Origin: Solirubrobacterales bacterium
GTDB taxonomy: Bacteria; Actinomycetota; Thermoleophilia; Solirubrobacterales; Solirubrobacteraceae
Assembly (NCBI GenBank): GCA_027451345.1
Contig: DAIDJO010000095.1
Coordinates: 1 to 64,000, forward strand
DNA length: 64,000 nt
Reading direction: 5' to 3'
A program made the position numbers and the translations under genes. Below are positions 52,775 through 60,889 of the stretch, one piece after another. A model generated the notes under the pieces. The model was not told the DNA's origin. It did not search any database and saw only the letters and a program-made list of their open reading frames with translations. Position 1 is the stretch's first letter. Every line of letters begins with the position of its first letter.

Positions 52775-53354
52775 GCTCAACACCCGCAACGGGCAGGTGG
52801 TGGGCTCCGCGCTCGCCACACGGGTGCAGACGGGGATCCGGATCGCGGGCCGCGGCGGGCAGGGCGTCATGCTCGCCGGCCTGCTGGTCGCCCAGGCGGC
52901 GATCGATGACGGGCTCGAGGTCGTCCAGACGCAGAGCTACGGCCCCGAGGCGCGGCTGGGCGCCGCCAAATCCGACGTGATCCTGTCCCATGAGCCCATC
53001 GCCTACCCGGAGATCGGCGCGCCCGACCTCTTCCTCTGCCTCTCCCACGACGCCTTCACGGCCTATGGCCACGACATCGCACCGAACACGCGGCTGATCA
53101 TGGACGCGCGGGCCGCGCGCGGGCTCGACGTCGGCGAGGCGGTTCTGGTCCCCATGGTCGACACCGCCCGTGACTGCGGCGCGATCATCGCCGCCAACAT
53201 CGTCGGTCTCGGCTTCCTCGTGGGCATGACCGACGTGGTCTCCGAGCGGTCACTGCGGCGGGCTCTGGCCGCCCGGGCGCGACCCGAGTCGCTGGAGAGC
53301 AACATGCGCGCGCTGGACGCGGGATTGGCGCTGGCGGCGGAGCGCCGTCTGTAG
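52767..53354 (+). CDS. korC: 2-oxoacid:ferredoxin oxidoreductase gamma subunit
   Basis: 195 aa from ATG 52767, overlapping korB. OFOR gamma domain: IRIAGRGGQGVMLAGLLVAQAA, QTQSYGPEARLGAAKSDVILS, NIVGLGFLVGMTDVV. It completes the D-A-B-C set. CoA-binding-associated subunit of the soluble complex. Confidence 0.92.
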   Translation: MAELNTRNGQVVGSALATRVQTGIRIAGRGGQGVMLAGLLVAQAAIDDGLEVVQTQSYGPEARLGAAKSDVILSHEPIAYPEIGAPDLFLCLSHDAFTAYGHDIAPNTRLIMDARAARGLDVGEAVLVPMVDTARDCGAIIAANIVGLGFLVGMTDVVSERSLRRALAARARPESLESNMRALDAGLALAAERRL

Positions 53355-53534
53355 GCGATTGACCTCAAACGCTGCCGCTCCCGACCGCATCGCGGTTACG
53401 GTGGCCGTTCCGCACAACGAGGGCTCGCCGTGAACGCTGATCTGATCAGGTGCCGGACGATGATGGGACACGCGGCCGCGTCGCGGTTGCATGTCGACGG
53501 GCCGTCACCGCGACTGGCCCTGGGTCGTGGCTGG

Positions 53535-53578
53535 CCGGAGAGCCGCTCTACGGGGCGACCGGCTGGCGGGAAATTGAG
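53535..53578. other. Unidentified intergenic element, copy A
   Basis: Lies in the 259-bp gap between convergent korC and bioD, which otherwise holds no credible gene. Shares blocks CCGGAGA, CTAC, ACCGG, CTGGCGGGA and AAATTGAG, in the same order and strand, with a second site at 59853-59902. See findings. Confidence 0.4.
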
Positions 53579-53613
53579 CGTTGGGAGATCCTGCTGAACG
53601 CCCCTGGCGCAGT

Positions 53614-54369
53614 TCAGCTGAGGGCCTGCGGGTCGGCCGCCAGCCCGGGCAGCCAGCCCGCGGCGTCGCGCCGGAACGCTTCCGGCGCGAGGGCGCCGGC
53701 GCCCGCCGGAACGGCGCCGAGCAGCGGCACCGGGTGGGCGGCGAGGTAGGCGCGGTTGCTGAGCTCGATCGGGTCGGGCTCCTCGGGCCAGGCGCCGATG
53801 ATCGCGCCGTGGATCGGCACTCGCCGCCGCTGGATGGCCTCGAAGGTGAGCTCGCTGTGGTTCAGGGTCCCGAGCGCGGCGCGGCAGACGACGATGGCGG
53901 CCACCGACGTCTCCCCCTGCTCGATCAGCCCCGCCGCCATGTCGGGCAGCGTGTGCCCGGCGCCGTCGAGCTGGACGAGAAGCCCGCCGGCGCCCTCGAC
54001 GAGCAGGTGATCCACCGTCGCCGCGATCCGGCGGATGGTCTCGAGGTGGGTCGCGAGCGGTGGGAGCTCGACCCCCTCCCGCTCTGCGGCGGCCACCGGA
54101 GCCATCGGGTGGAGGAGCCGGATGCCCTCGTGGACGTTCTCGAGCCCGCCGAGCGTGCGGACGACGTCGATGTCACCGCGGCCGTCCTCGAGCCCCGCTT
54201 GCGTCGGCTTGTAGACGGCGACCGTCCGGCCGGCGGCGCGCAGCGCGGCGCCGATCGCGGCCGTGGCGATCGTCTTGCCGACCCCGGTGTCGGTGCCGGT
54301 GACGAAGAGCAGGCGCGGGAGCGGTGCCGGCGGGGCGAGTGGCCCGGCGTCAGAGGGTGGGGCGCCCAT
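53614..54369 (-). CDS. bioD: Dethiobiotin synthetase
   Basis: 251 aa P-loop protein: VTGTDTGVGKTIATAAIG at about 22 (Walker A), KPTQAG with the substrate-binding Lys, VEGAGGLLVQL and NR near 220. Makes the ureido ring of dethiobiotin from DAPA, CO2 and ATP. ATG 54369 overlaps the end of bioF by one base (TGATG), so it depends on translation through bioF and could be affected by the amber codon there. Confidence 0.92.
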   Translation of the reverse strand: MGAPPSDAGPLAPPAPLPRLLFVTGTDTGVGKTIATAAIGAALRAAGRTVAVYKPTQAGLEDGRGDIDVVRTLGGLENVHEGIRLLHPMAPVAAAEREGVELPPLATHLETIRRIAATVDHLLVEGAGGLLVQLDGAGHTLPDMAAGLIEQGETSVAAIVVCRAALGTLNHSELTFEAIQRRRVPIHGAIIGAWPEEPDPIELSNRAYLAAHPVPLLGAVPAGAGALAPEAFRRDAAGWLPGLAADPQALS

Positions 54370-55547
54370 CACGGGCGCCCCGCCAGCGGTCCCACGGCGG
54401 CCGGCGACCGCTCGGCGCCCTCCCGCGCGGTGGCGGCCGCAAGCGCCGCGGCGGCCGCCGCTGCGTCGGGGTCGAGGTCGGCACGGGCGGTCAGGCGCAG
54501 CCGCGAGATGCCGTCCGGCACGCTCGGGGGCCGGAAGCAGCCGACGAGCACGCCCGCGCGCTAGAGCCCGTCGGCGGCCTCGGCGGCCGCCTCGGGGTCG
54601 CCGACCGGGATCGACTGCACCGCGCCGGCGCTCCGGGGGATGTCGGCCGCGGTCGCGATCACCGCCGCGAGCGCGTGAAGCCGCTGCACTCGGTCCGGTT
54701 CATCGAGGATGACGCGGCAGGCGGCGGCCGCCGCAGCGGCGGCGGCCGGAGCGAGGGCGGTATCGAAGAGGAACGTCCGCGCGGTGTTCACCAGGTGCTC
54801 GCGCACGGCGGCGGGACCCAGGACCGCGCCGCCCTGGCTGCCGAGCGCCTTGGAGAGGGTGGCGGTGACGACCACGTGCCCGGCGCCCGCCAGGCCGGCG
54901 GCGTGGACGGCGCCCCGTCCGTCCCCCGCCACGCCGATGCCGTGCGCCTCATCGACGATCAGCAGCGCGTCGTGCCGCGCGCAGAGTGTTGCGGTGGCCG
55001 CCAGGTCGGCGGCGTCGCCGGAGACCGAGTAGACCGACTCGACCGCCACGAGCGCACGGGCCTCGGCGCGCGTGCGCAGCGCCCGCTCGAGCGCGTCGAG
55101 GTCGGCGTGGGGAACGACCTGCACCGGCGAGCGGGAGAGCCGAGCGCCGTCGATCAGCGACGCGTGCACGTGCGCGTCGGTGATGAGCAGCGTCTCGGCG
55201 CTGCCCAGCGCGGTGAGGACGCCGAGGTTCGCCGCGTACCCGCTCGAGAAGACCAGACAGCTCGGTTGGCCGGTGAGCCGGGCCAGCTCGTGCTCGATCT
55301 CCTCGTGCGCCTGCGTCGTGCCGACGACGACGCGCGAGGCGCGGGCACCGGCGCCGAAGCGGGCGAGGGCCGCCGCGGCCGCCTCGCGCAGGCGCGGGTC
55401 GGCGGCCAGGCCAAGGTAGTCGTTGGAGGCGAGATCCAGGAGGTCGGTGCGGCCCGCGGGGCTGCGCTCCGAATCGGTCCGGCGCACCCGGTGGCACCGC
55501 TCGCGCTCGGCCGCCGCCGCCGCCAGCCAGTCCTGCATCGCCCCCAT
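54369..55547 (-). pseudogene. bioF: 8-amino-7-oxononanoate synthase with in-frame amber codon
   Basis: PLP enzyme joining pimeloyl-ACP/CoA and alanine. Conserved parts: LASNDYLGLAADPRL, SGYAANLGVL, VDEAHGIGV, ATLSKALGSQGG (Schiff-base Lys). Reading stops at TAG 54563-54561 (codon 329). The same frame then continues RAGVLVGCFRPPSVPDGISRLRLTARADL, the normal BioF C-terminus, to a TGA at 54371. Total 392 codons is the right family length. So one substitution breaks an otherwise intact gene. The track shows the two halves as 54561..55547 and 54369..54551. Mutation, sequencing error or read-through cannot be told apart here. Confidence 0.88.
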
Positions 55548-56932
55548 CAGCCGTGCACCTCGGCGACCGCGCCGACGATCGCTGCGCCGATCGCCTCGAC
55601 CTCACCGGGCTCGCACACGTACGGCGGCATCGTGTAGACGAGATCCCGGAAGGGACGCACCCAGACACCGCGGGCGAGCGCGGCGCGGGTCACCGCCACC
55701 ACGTCCACCGGCTCGCGCAGCTGCACGACCCCGACGGCGCCGAGGACCCGCACGTCCGCCACCGAGCCGAGCTCCCGCGCCGGCTGCAGCGCGTGAGAGA
55801 GACCGCGGCCGATCGTCCCGACGCGGTCGAGCAGCGCCTCGTCGAGCAGGTCGAGGGACGCACCGGCGACGGCGCAGGCGAGTGGGTTGGCCATGAACGT
55901 CGGACCGTGCAGCAGCGCCGGCTGCGGCGAGGCGGTGATGGCCTCGGCCACCCGGCCGCTGCAGAGCACCGCGGCGAGGGTCATGTATCCGCCCGTCAGC
56001 GCCTTGCCGACGCACATCACATCGGGTGCCACACCGGCCCAGTCGCCGCCGAACCACCGGCCCGTCCGCCCGAAGGCGGTGGCGATCTCATCGGCGATCA
56101 GGAGCAGCCCATGCTCGTCGGCGAGCCGCCGCAGCGCGATGAGACACGCGGGCGGATAGACGTGCATGCCGCCGGCGCCCTGGAGCACCGGCTCGACGAC
56201 GATCGCCGCCAGGGTGTCGGCGTGACGCGCGATCAGCTCCTCCGCCTCGGCGGCCCAACGACGGAGCTCGGCGGAGCCCGGGTCGGCCGGGTCGGCCGGG
56301 TCGGCCGCGTCGGTCGGGTTGCCCAGGTCGGCGAGCGTGCCGCCCGCCGTCGCCGCCGCCGGGGGGCGCGGGAGGAAGAGCTGGTCGGCGACGAGTCCCG
56401 GGAAGAGCGAGTGCATCCCGTCGACCGGGTCGCACAGGCTCATCGCGCCGGTCGTGTCGCCGTGATAGGCGCCGCGCAGCGCGGCGAAGCGCTGGCGCTG
56501 CGGCGCCCCGGCCGCCGCCTGATACTGGACCGCGAGCTTCATCGCGACCTCGACCGACACCGACCCCGAGTCGGCGAAGAACACGTGGCCGAGCGGCCCC
56601 GGCGCCCGCTCGACGAGCCGCTCGGCGAGCGCGACCGCCGGCTCGTGGGTGAGGCCGCCGAACATCACGTGGCTGAAGCGGTCGACCTGTCCGCGCACGG
56701 CCGCGTCGAGGACGGGGTGGCGGTACCCGTGGATCGCACACCACCAGGAGCTCATCGCGTCGATCACCTCGTGGCGCTCCCCGCGCGGGGACTCGAGCGT
56801 CAGCCGCACGCCTCCGGCGGCGAGGACCGCGTAGGGATCCGGCCCGCGCAGCGGCGCGTAGGGATGCCACACCAGGCCGCGGTCACGATCCGTGAGCGAC
56901 CTCACCGTGCGCGCCGGCGCCACGTCACGCAC
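55547..56932 (-). CDS. bioA: Adenosylmethionine-8-amino-7-oxononanoate aminotransferase
   Basis: 461 aa class III aminotransferase. BioA-specific SSWWCAIHGYRHPVLDAA near 62, FADSGSVSVEVAMKLA, YHGDTTGAMSLCDP, DEIATAFGRTGR and the PLP lysine in CVGKALTGGYMTLA. Converts KAPA to DAPA using SAM as amino donor. An extra Asp/Pro/Ala insertion at about 205-218 comes from 9-bp repeats. GTG start, 19 bp after bioB; the stop overlaps the bioF ATG by one base. Confidence 0.94.
   Translation of the reverse strand: MRDVAPARTVRSLTDRDRGLVWHPYAPLRGPDPYAVLAAGGVRLTLESPRGERHEVIDAMSSWWCAIHGYRHPVLDAAVRGQVDRFSHVMFGGLTHEPAVALAERLVERAPGPLGHVFFADSGSVSVEVAMKLAVQYQAAAGAPQRQRFAALRGAYHGDTTGAMSLCDPVDGMHSLFPGLVADQLFLPRPPAAATAGGTLADLGNPTDAADPADPADPGSAELRRWAAEAEELIARHADTLAAIVVEPVLQGAGGMHVYPPACLIALRRLADEHGLLLIADEIATAFGRTGRWFGGDWAGVAPDVMCVGKALTGGYMTLAAVLCSGRVAEAITASPQPALLHGPTFMANPLACAVAGASLDLLDEALLDRVGTIGRGLSHALQPARELGSVADVRVLGAVGVVQLREPVDVVAVTRAALARGVWVRPFRDLVYTMPPYVCEPGEVEAIGAAIVGAVAEVHG
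56280..56315. repeat. 9-bp tandem repeat in bioA
   Basis: GGGTCGGCC x3 at 56280, 56289 and 56298, then a diverged copy. Encodes an Ala-Asp-Pro repeat in a surface insertion that BioA proteins normally lack. Confidence 0.85.
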
Positions 56933-56951
56933 CGCGTCCGCGTGCCGGGGC

Positions 56952-58022
56952 TCACGCGTTGGGCGCGAGCTCGGTGCCGGCGCCCCGCCGCCGCAGCGCC
57001 ACCTCCGGCGTCCGCGCCGCGGCGATCTCCCCGGCGTCGTGCCCGGAGGAGCGCACGCGGAACCCGGCGTCGGCGATCATCTCGAGGTCCGCGGCGGCCG
57101 CCTGCCCCTCGCTCGTCAGATAGTCCCCGAGGAAGAGCGAGTTGGCCAGGTGCAGCGCGACCGGTTGCAGCGAGCGCAGATGCATCTCTCGGCCGCCGGC
57201 CATGCGGATCTCGCGATCCGGGCAGGTGAAGCGGGCGAGCGCGAGGATGCGCAGGCAACGCAGCGGCGTGAGCAGCGAGGTCCCGGCGAGCGGCGTGCCG
57301 TCGAAGGGCATCAGGAAGTTCACCGGGATCGAGTCGCTGTCGAGCTCGCGCAGCGCGAAGAGGGTGTCGATCACCTCGTCGTCGCTCTCCCCCATCCCGA
57401 CGATCAGCCCCGAGCACGGTGACAGACCGGCCTGCTTGGCCCGCTGCACCGTCTGCACGCGGTCGTCATAGGTGTGGGTGCTGCAGATCTCGGCGTAGCG
57501 GGACTCGGCCGTGTTGAGGTTGTGGTTGTACGCGTCCACGCCGGCGGCCTTCAGCATCTCCGCCTGGCCGTCGCGCAGGAGGCCGAGGCAGGCGCACACC
57601 TCGACGTGCGGGTGCTCGGCCTTCAGCTCGTCGACGAGCTCGGCGAACCGCTCGACGTCGCCGGCGCTCGGGCCGCGGCCACTGGCCACCATGCAGATGC
57701 GCGAGGCGCCGCCCTCGATGCCGGCCCGCGCCTGAGCCAGAGCCTCCTCCTGGGGGAGCCAGCGGTACTTCAGGACGTCGGCCTCGGAACCGAGGCGCTG
57801 CGAGCAGTAGCCGCAGTCCTCCGGGCAGAGACCCGATTTCAGGTTGACGAGGTAATTGACCTTCACCCAGTCGCCGAAGTGCTCCCGGCGCAGGCGCGCG
57901 CCCGCGGCGACCAGGTCCATGACCTCCTCGTCGGGGGCGGCGAGGATCGCACGAGCGTCGTTACGGCTCAGCACCGCGCCCCCGAGTTGCTGATCGGCGA
58001 GGTCGTTCCAGTTGGCGGCCAT
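56952..58022 (-). CDS. bioB: Biotin synthase
   Basis: 356 aa radical SAM enzyme from ATG 58022 (MAANWND). SAM cluster motif [15 protein letters not shown] near 70; [12 protein letters not shown] and the [2Fe-2S] ligand region [11 protein letters not shown] follow; [13 protein letters not shown] and the [11 protein letters not shown] Arg near 280 complete it. Inserts sulfur into dethiobiotin. First gene of bioBAFD; it starts 35 bp after the GGDEF gene on the same strand, so its promoter must lie inside that gene or further up. Confidence 0.95.
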   Translation of the reverse strand: MAANWNDLADQQLGGAVLSRNDARAILAAPDEEVMDLVAAGARLRREHFGDWVKVNYLVNLKSGLCPEDCGYCSQRLGSEADVLKYRWLPQEEALAQARAGIEGGASRICMVASGRGPSAGDVERFAELVDELKAEHPHVEVCACLGLLRDGQAEMLKAAGVDAYNHNLNTAESRYAEICSTHTYDDRVQTVQRAKQAGLSPCSGLIVGMGESDDEVIDTLFALRELDSDSIPVNFLMPFDGTPLAGTSLLTPLRCLRILALARFTCPDREIRMAGGREMHLRSLQPVALHLANSLFLGDYLTSEGQAAAADLEMIADAGFRVRSSGHDAGEIAAARTPEVALRRRGAGTELAPNA

Positions 58023-58057
58023 GTTCTGAAGCCTACCGTCGCGGCCCGATCGGCGGC

Positions 58058-59837
58058 TCACACGCGCGAGCGGGCCCGGCCCTCGCCTACAGCCGTGGGC
58101 CCCGGGACGGTGCCGAACAGCACCGTCCGGTTGCGGCCGCCGCGCTTGGCCTCGTACATGGCGGCGTCCGCCTCGGCGATCAGGCGCTCGCTCGTGCCGC
58201 CGGCGGTGAGCGTGCTGACCCCGGCCGAGACGGTGAGCGGCCCCACGTCGACGAACGGGGCCGAGGCGATCGCGGCTCGGACCTGGTCGGCGGCCGTGAA
58301 GGCGTCCTCACCGTCGGTCTCGGCCAGGATCCAGGCGAACTCCTCCCCGCCGATCCGCGCCACCGTCTCGCTCCGGCGCGCCTGAGCGCTCAGCCGGGCG
58401 CCGAGCTCGTGCAGGACGCGATCGCCCACCGGGTGGCCGTGGATGTCGTTGACGCGCTTGAAGTTGTCGAGGTCGAGCAGGACGAGGCTGAGCGGGCGCC
58501 CGTGGCGCTGCGCCCGGGCGATCTCATTGGCGAGGCTCTGGTCGAACCACTGCCGGTTCGGCAGGCCGGTGACGGCGTCGGTGGTGGCCTGATGGGTCAG
58601 GGTCTGCCACGCCTCGGCGTTGCCGATGGCCAGCTGGACGAGGTCGGCGAAGCTCTCGAGTGGCTCGAGCATCTCCGGTCCGGCCCGGTCCGGGTCGGCC
58701 GAGGCGGTCGCGAGGGCGCCCCACAGGCGTCCGTTGACGCGAATCGGCGCCGCCGCGCCCGCACGCAGGCCACGATCCCGGAACGGCGCCGTCTGCGGGG
58801 GATGCTCCCCGTAGTTGACGGCGGCCGCGCGTCCCGTGCGCAGGACCGCGCCCGTCGCCGTCCGGTCGCCGGGCACGACCGTGACCTGCCCGCCCCCCCT
58901 CCGTCAGCGGGGGGTCGATCGCGAGCAGCCCGGCGGTGCCGCTGGGATCGAAGCGGAAGACCATCGCCATCTCGAGGTTGAAGAGCTTCCGCAGGTGCGC
59001 CGTGACGGAGCCGGCGACGGCGGCCGGCGTGGCGTGGTCGGCGACGAGCCGCGCGACGTCGCGCAGGGCGGCGGCCGTCGCCTCGTTGCGGCGCTGCTCG
59101 GTGATGTCGATGCAGATGACCATCCCGGCGTTGATCGCTCCATCGCTCTCGCGCACCGGCCCCGCGCGGAGGCTGAAGACGCGGTGCCCGATGTCCCGCT
59201 GCCAGGAGACCGACCGGCCCGCCAGCGCCGCGTGGTAGCGCGGCTCGAGCTCGGCCGCCAACGCCGCCGGGAAGGCCTCGTGCAGCATGCGGCCCTCGAG
59301 CGTCTCGCGCGTGTAGCCGAACAGCTCGAGCTCCTCGCCGTCTGCGACGAGGAAGCGCAGGTCGGCATCGAACAGCAGCACGAAGCCACCGGGCACGCTG
59401 CGGACGAGCGCGCGGTAGCGGTCGCTGCTCAGTGCGGCGGCCCGCTCGGCCCGGACCCGCGCGCTGATGTCGGCGACGAGCACGTGGAAGCCGCGCCCCT
59501 CGCCCGCGACGAGGTCCGGCACATACGAGGCCTGCGTGTACCGGGTGGCGCCGCTCGTGTCGACGAGCGTGCGCTGGAACTCCTGAGCCTCGCCGGCGAG
59601 CACCCCCTCGATGTGGGGGAGGTTCCTGGCATAGAGCTCGGGGCCGAGCAGGTCGCGGATGTGCTTGCCGTGCAGCTCCTCCGGGGTCACGCCGAACCAG
59701 TCGACGTACGCCCGGTTGGCGACACGGTTGCGGCACGCTCGATCCCAGTAGGCGACCATCGCTGGAAGATGGTCGATCACCCCCAGCAGCTCGTCCAGCT
59801 CGCCGCGCGGAGCCGATCGCTGCTCGTCAATGGTCAA
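58058..59837 (-). pseudogene. PAS-PAS-GAF-GGDEF diguanylate cyclase, frameshifted
   Basis: Two ORFs form one protein of about 592 aa. The first (TTG 59837) encodes PAS 1 (IDHLPAMVAYWDRACR...GVTPEELHGK), PAS 2 (SVPGGFVLLFDADLRFLVADGEE) and the first part of a GAF domain (FNLEMAMVFRFDPSGT). The frame is lost at a run of seven G (58899-58893). With six G the GAF domain would continue into GDRTATGAVLRTG and the GGDEF domain (TDAVTGLPNRQWFD, LVLLDLDNFKRVND, ARIGGEEFAWIL). The GGEEF active site is intact, so it would make cyclic di-GMP if the frame were restored. Either an indel error or a slippage switch. Confidence 0.85.
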
Positions 59838-59852
59838 GAAAATGGCACCCCA

Positions 59853-59902
59853 CCGGAGACTACCCTTTCACCGGTAATCGCCTGGCGGGATGGGAAATTG
59901 AG
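59853..59902. other. Unidentified intergenic element, copy B
   Basis: Lies just upstream of the GGDEF gene start on its 5' side. Shares ordered blocks CCGGAGA, CTAC, ACCGG, CTGGCGGGA and AAATTGAG with 53535-53578. On the minus strand it includes TAGTCT, a possible -10 for the GGDEF gene. Confidence 0.4.
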
Positions 59903-59912
59903 GCCGCCGCCG

Positions 59913-59938
59913 GGCCGGCGGTCCGCTGACCGCCGGCC
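59913..59938 (-). terminator. Hairpin after the KDG kinase gene
   Basis: GGCCGGCGGTC / GACCGCCGGCC, perfect 11-bp stem with a 4-nt loop, 13 bp beyond the kinase stop on the minus strand. No strong T-run follows. Probable terminator separating the kinase operon from the GGDEF gene. Confidence 0.65.
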
Positions 59939-59950
59939 GGCCTGGCCGGG

Positions 59951-60889
59951 TCAGCGCACCACTGGTTCGACCTGCCCGAGCAGCTCGAGCGACCGGCGGT
60001 CGGGCATGCCCTCCCAGTCGCCCGAGACGGTCACGGCCAGGGCACCGGCCGCGACGGCGGTCGCGAGCCGTCGCTCGACGGGCGCGCCCAGGACCAGCTC
60101 CGCCAGGTACCCGGCGACGAACGCATCGCCGGCGCCAACGGTGTCGAGCACGGCCACGCTCAGCGCCGGGACCTCGTGGGTGGTGTGATCGATCCGGGCC
60201 AGGCAGCCGGCGGCGCCGAGCGTGATGATGACCTGGGTGGGGCCGAGCGCCTCCAGCGCGAGCGCCGATTCCAGGGGGTCGATGGTCCCGGTCACGATCG
60301 CCGCCTCCTGCGCTCCGGCGAACACGACGTCGGACTGGGCCACGGCGGCCGTCAGCGCCGGCGCGGCGGCGGTCTCGTCCCACAGCGCGCGGCGGTAGTT
60401 GAGGTCGAAGCTGACGGTCACGCCCGCCGCCCGTGCCACCGCGACCGCGTGCGCGATGGCCCGGGCGGGGTCATCGCCCAGGGCGAGCGTGATGCCGCTG
60501 GCATGGAAGACGGCGGCGTCCGCGACGAGCGCATCGGGGATGTCGGAGGCACAGAGGTGCGATCCGGCGCTGCCCTGACGGAAGTACTCCACGCGGCCCC
60601 GCTGGGGGGCGGGCCGCCAGCGGATCATCAGTCCGGTCGGCGCCGGATCGGTCGTGGCCGCCGCCTCCACCTGTTCGGCGCGGAGTTCGCGCCTGACCAG
60701 GGCGCCCGCGGCGTCGTCGCCGAGCCGCCCGATCCAGACCGCGGGCACGCCGAGCCGCCGCACCCCGATCGCGACGTTGGACTCCGACCCGCCGATCCCG
60801 AACGCCATCGCCTCTCCGGCCCGCGGGACGCCCGGCGTCGACTGGACGAGCAGTCCCATCGTCTCGCCGGCGGTGACGAGCCCCCTCAC
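59951..60889 (-). CDS. kdgK: PfkB family sugar kinase, probable 2-keto-3-deoxygluconate kinase
   Basis: 312 aa ribokinase fold from GTG 60889, which overlaps the dehydratase TGA (GTGA). Seen: GGSESNVAIGVRRLG near 35 (PfkB signature 1), VSFDLNYRRALW, and the anion hole/catalytic base DTVGAGDAFVAGYLAEL near 240. RPAPQRGRVEYFRQGSAGS matches the KDG kinase substrate region. Phosphorylates KDG to KDPG for aldol cleavage. KDG is the product expected if the upstream enzyme is altronate dehydratase. Confidence 0.85.
   Translation of the reverse strand: MRGLVTAGETMGLLVQSTPGVPRAGEAMAFGIGGSESNVAIGVRRLGVPAVWIGRLGDDAAGALVRRELRAEQVEAAATTDPAPTGLMIRWRPAPQRGRVEYFRQGSAGSHLCASDIPDALVADAAVFHASGITLALGDDPARAIAHAVAVARAAGVTVSFDLNYRRALWDETAAAPALTAAVAQSDVVFAGAQEAAIVTGTIDPLESALALEALGPTQVIITLGAAGCLARIDHTTHEVPALSVAVLDTVGAGDAFVAGYLAELVLGAPVERRLATAVAAGALAVTVSGDWEGMPDRRSLELLGQVEPVVR

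Noticed and set aside
53450-53749. 99-aa ORF in the korC-bioD gap
   Set aside because: Composition of non-coding high-GC DNA, runs into bioD antisense, no start signal.
54561-54563. Recoding of the bioF amber codon by pyrrolysine or suppressor tRNA
   Set aside because: No evidence in the window; a point mutation or sequencing error is simpler.
55553-57229. 558-aa plus-strand ORF
   Set aside because: Antisense shadow of bioA and the bioB end.
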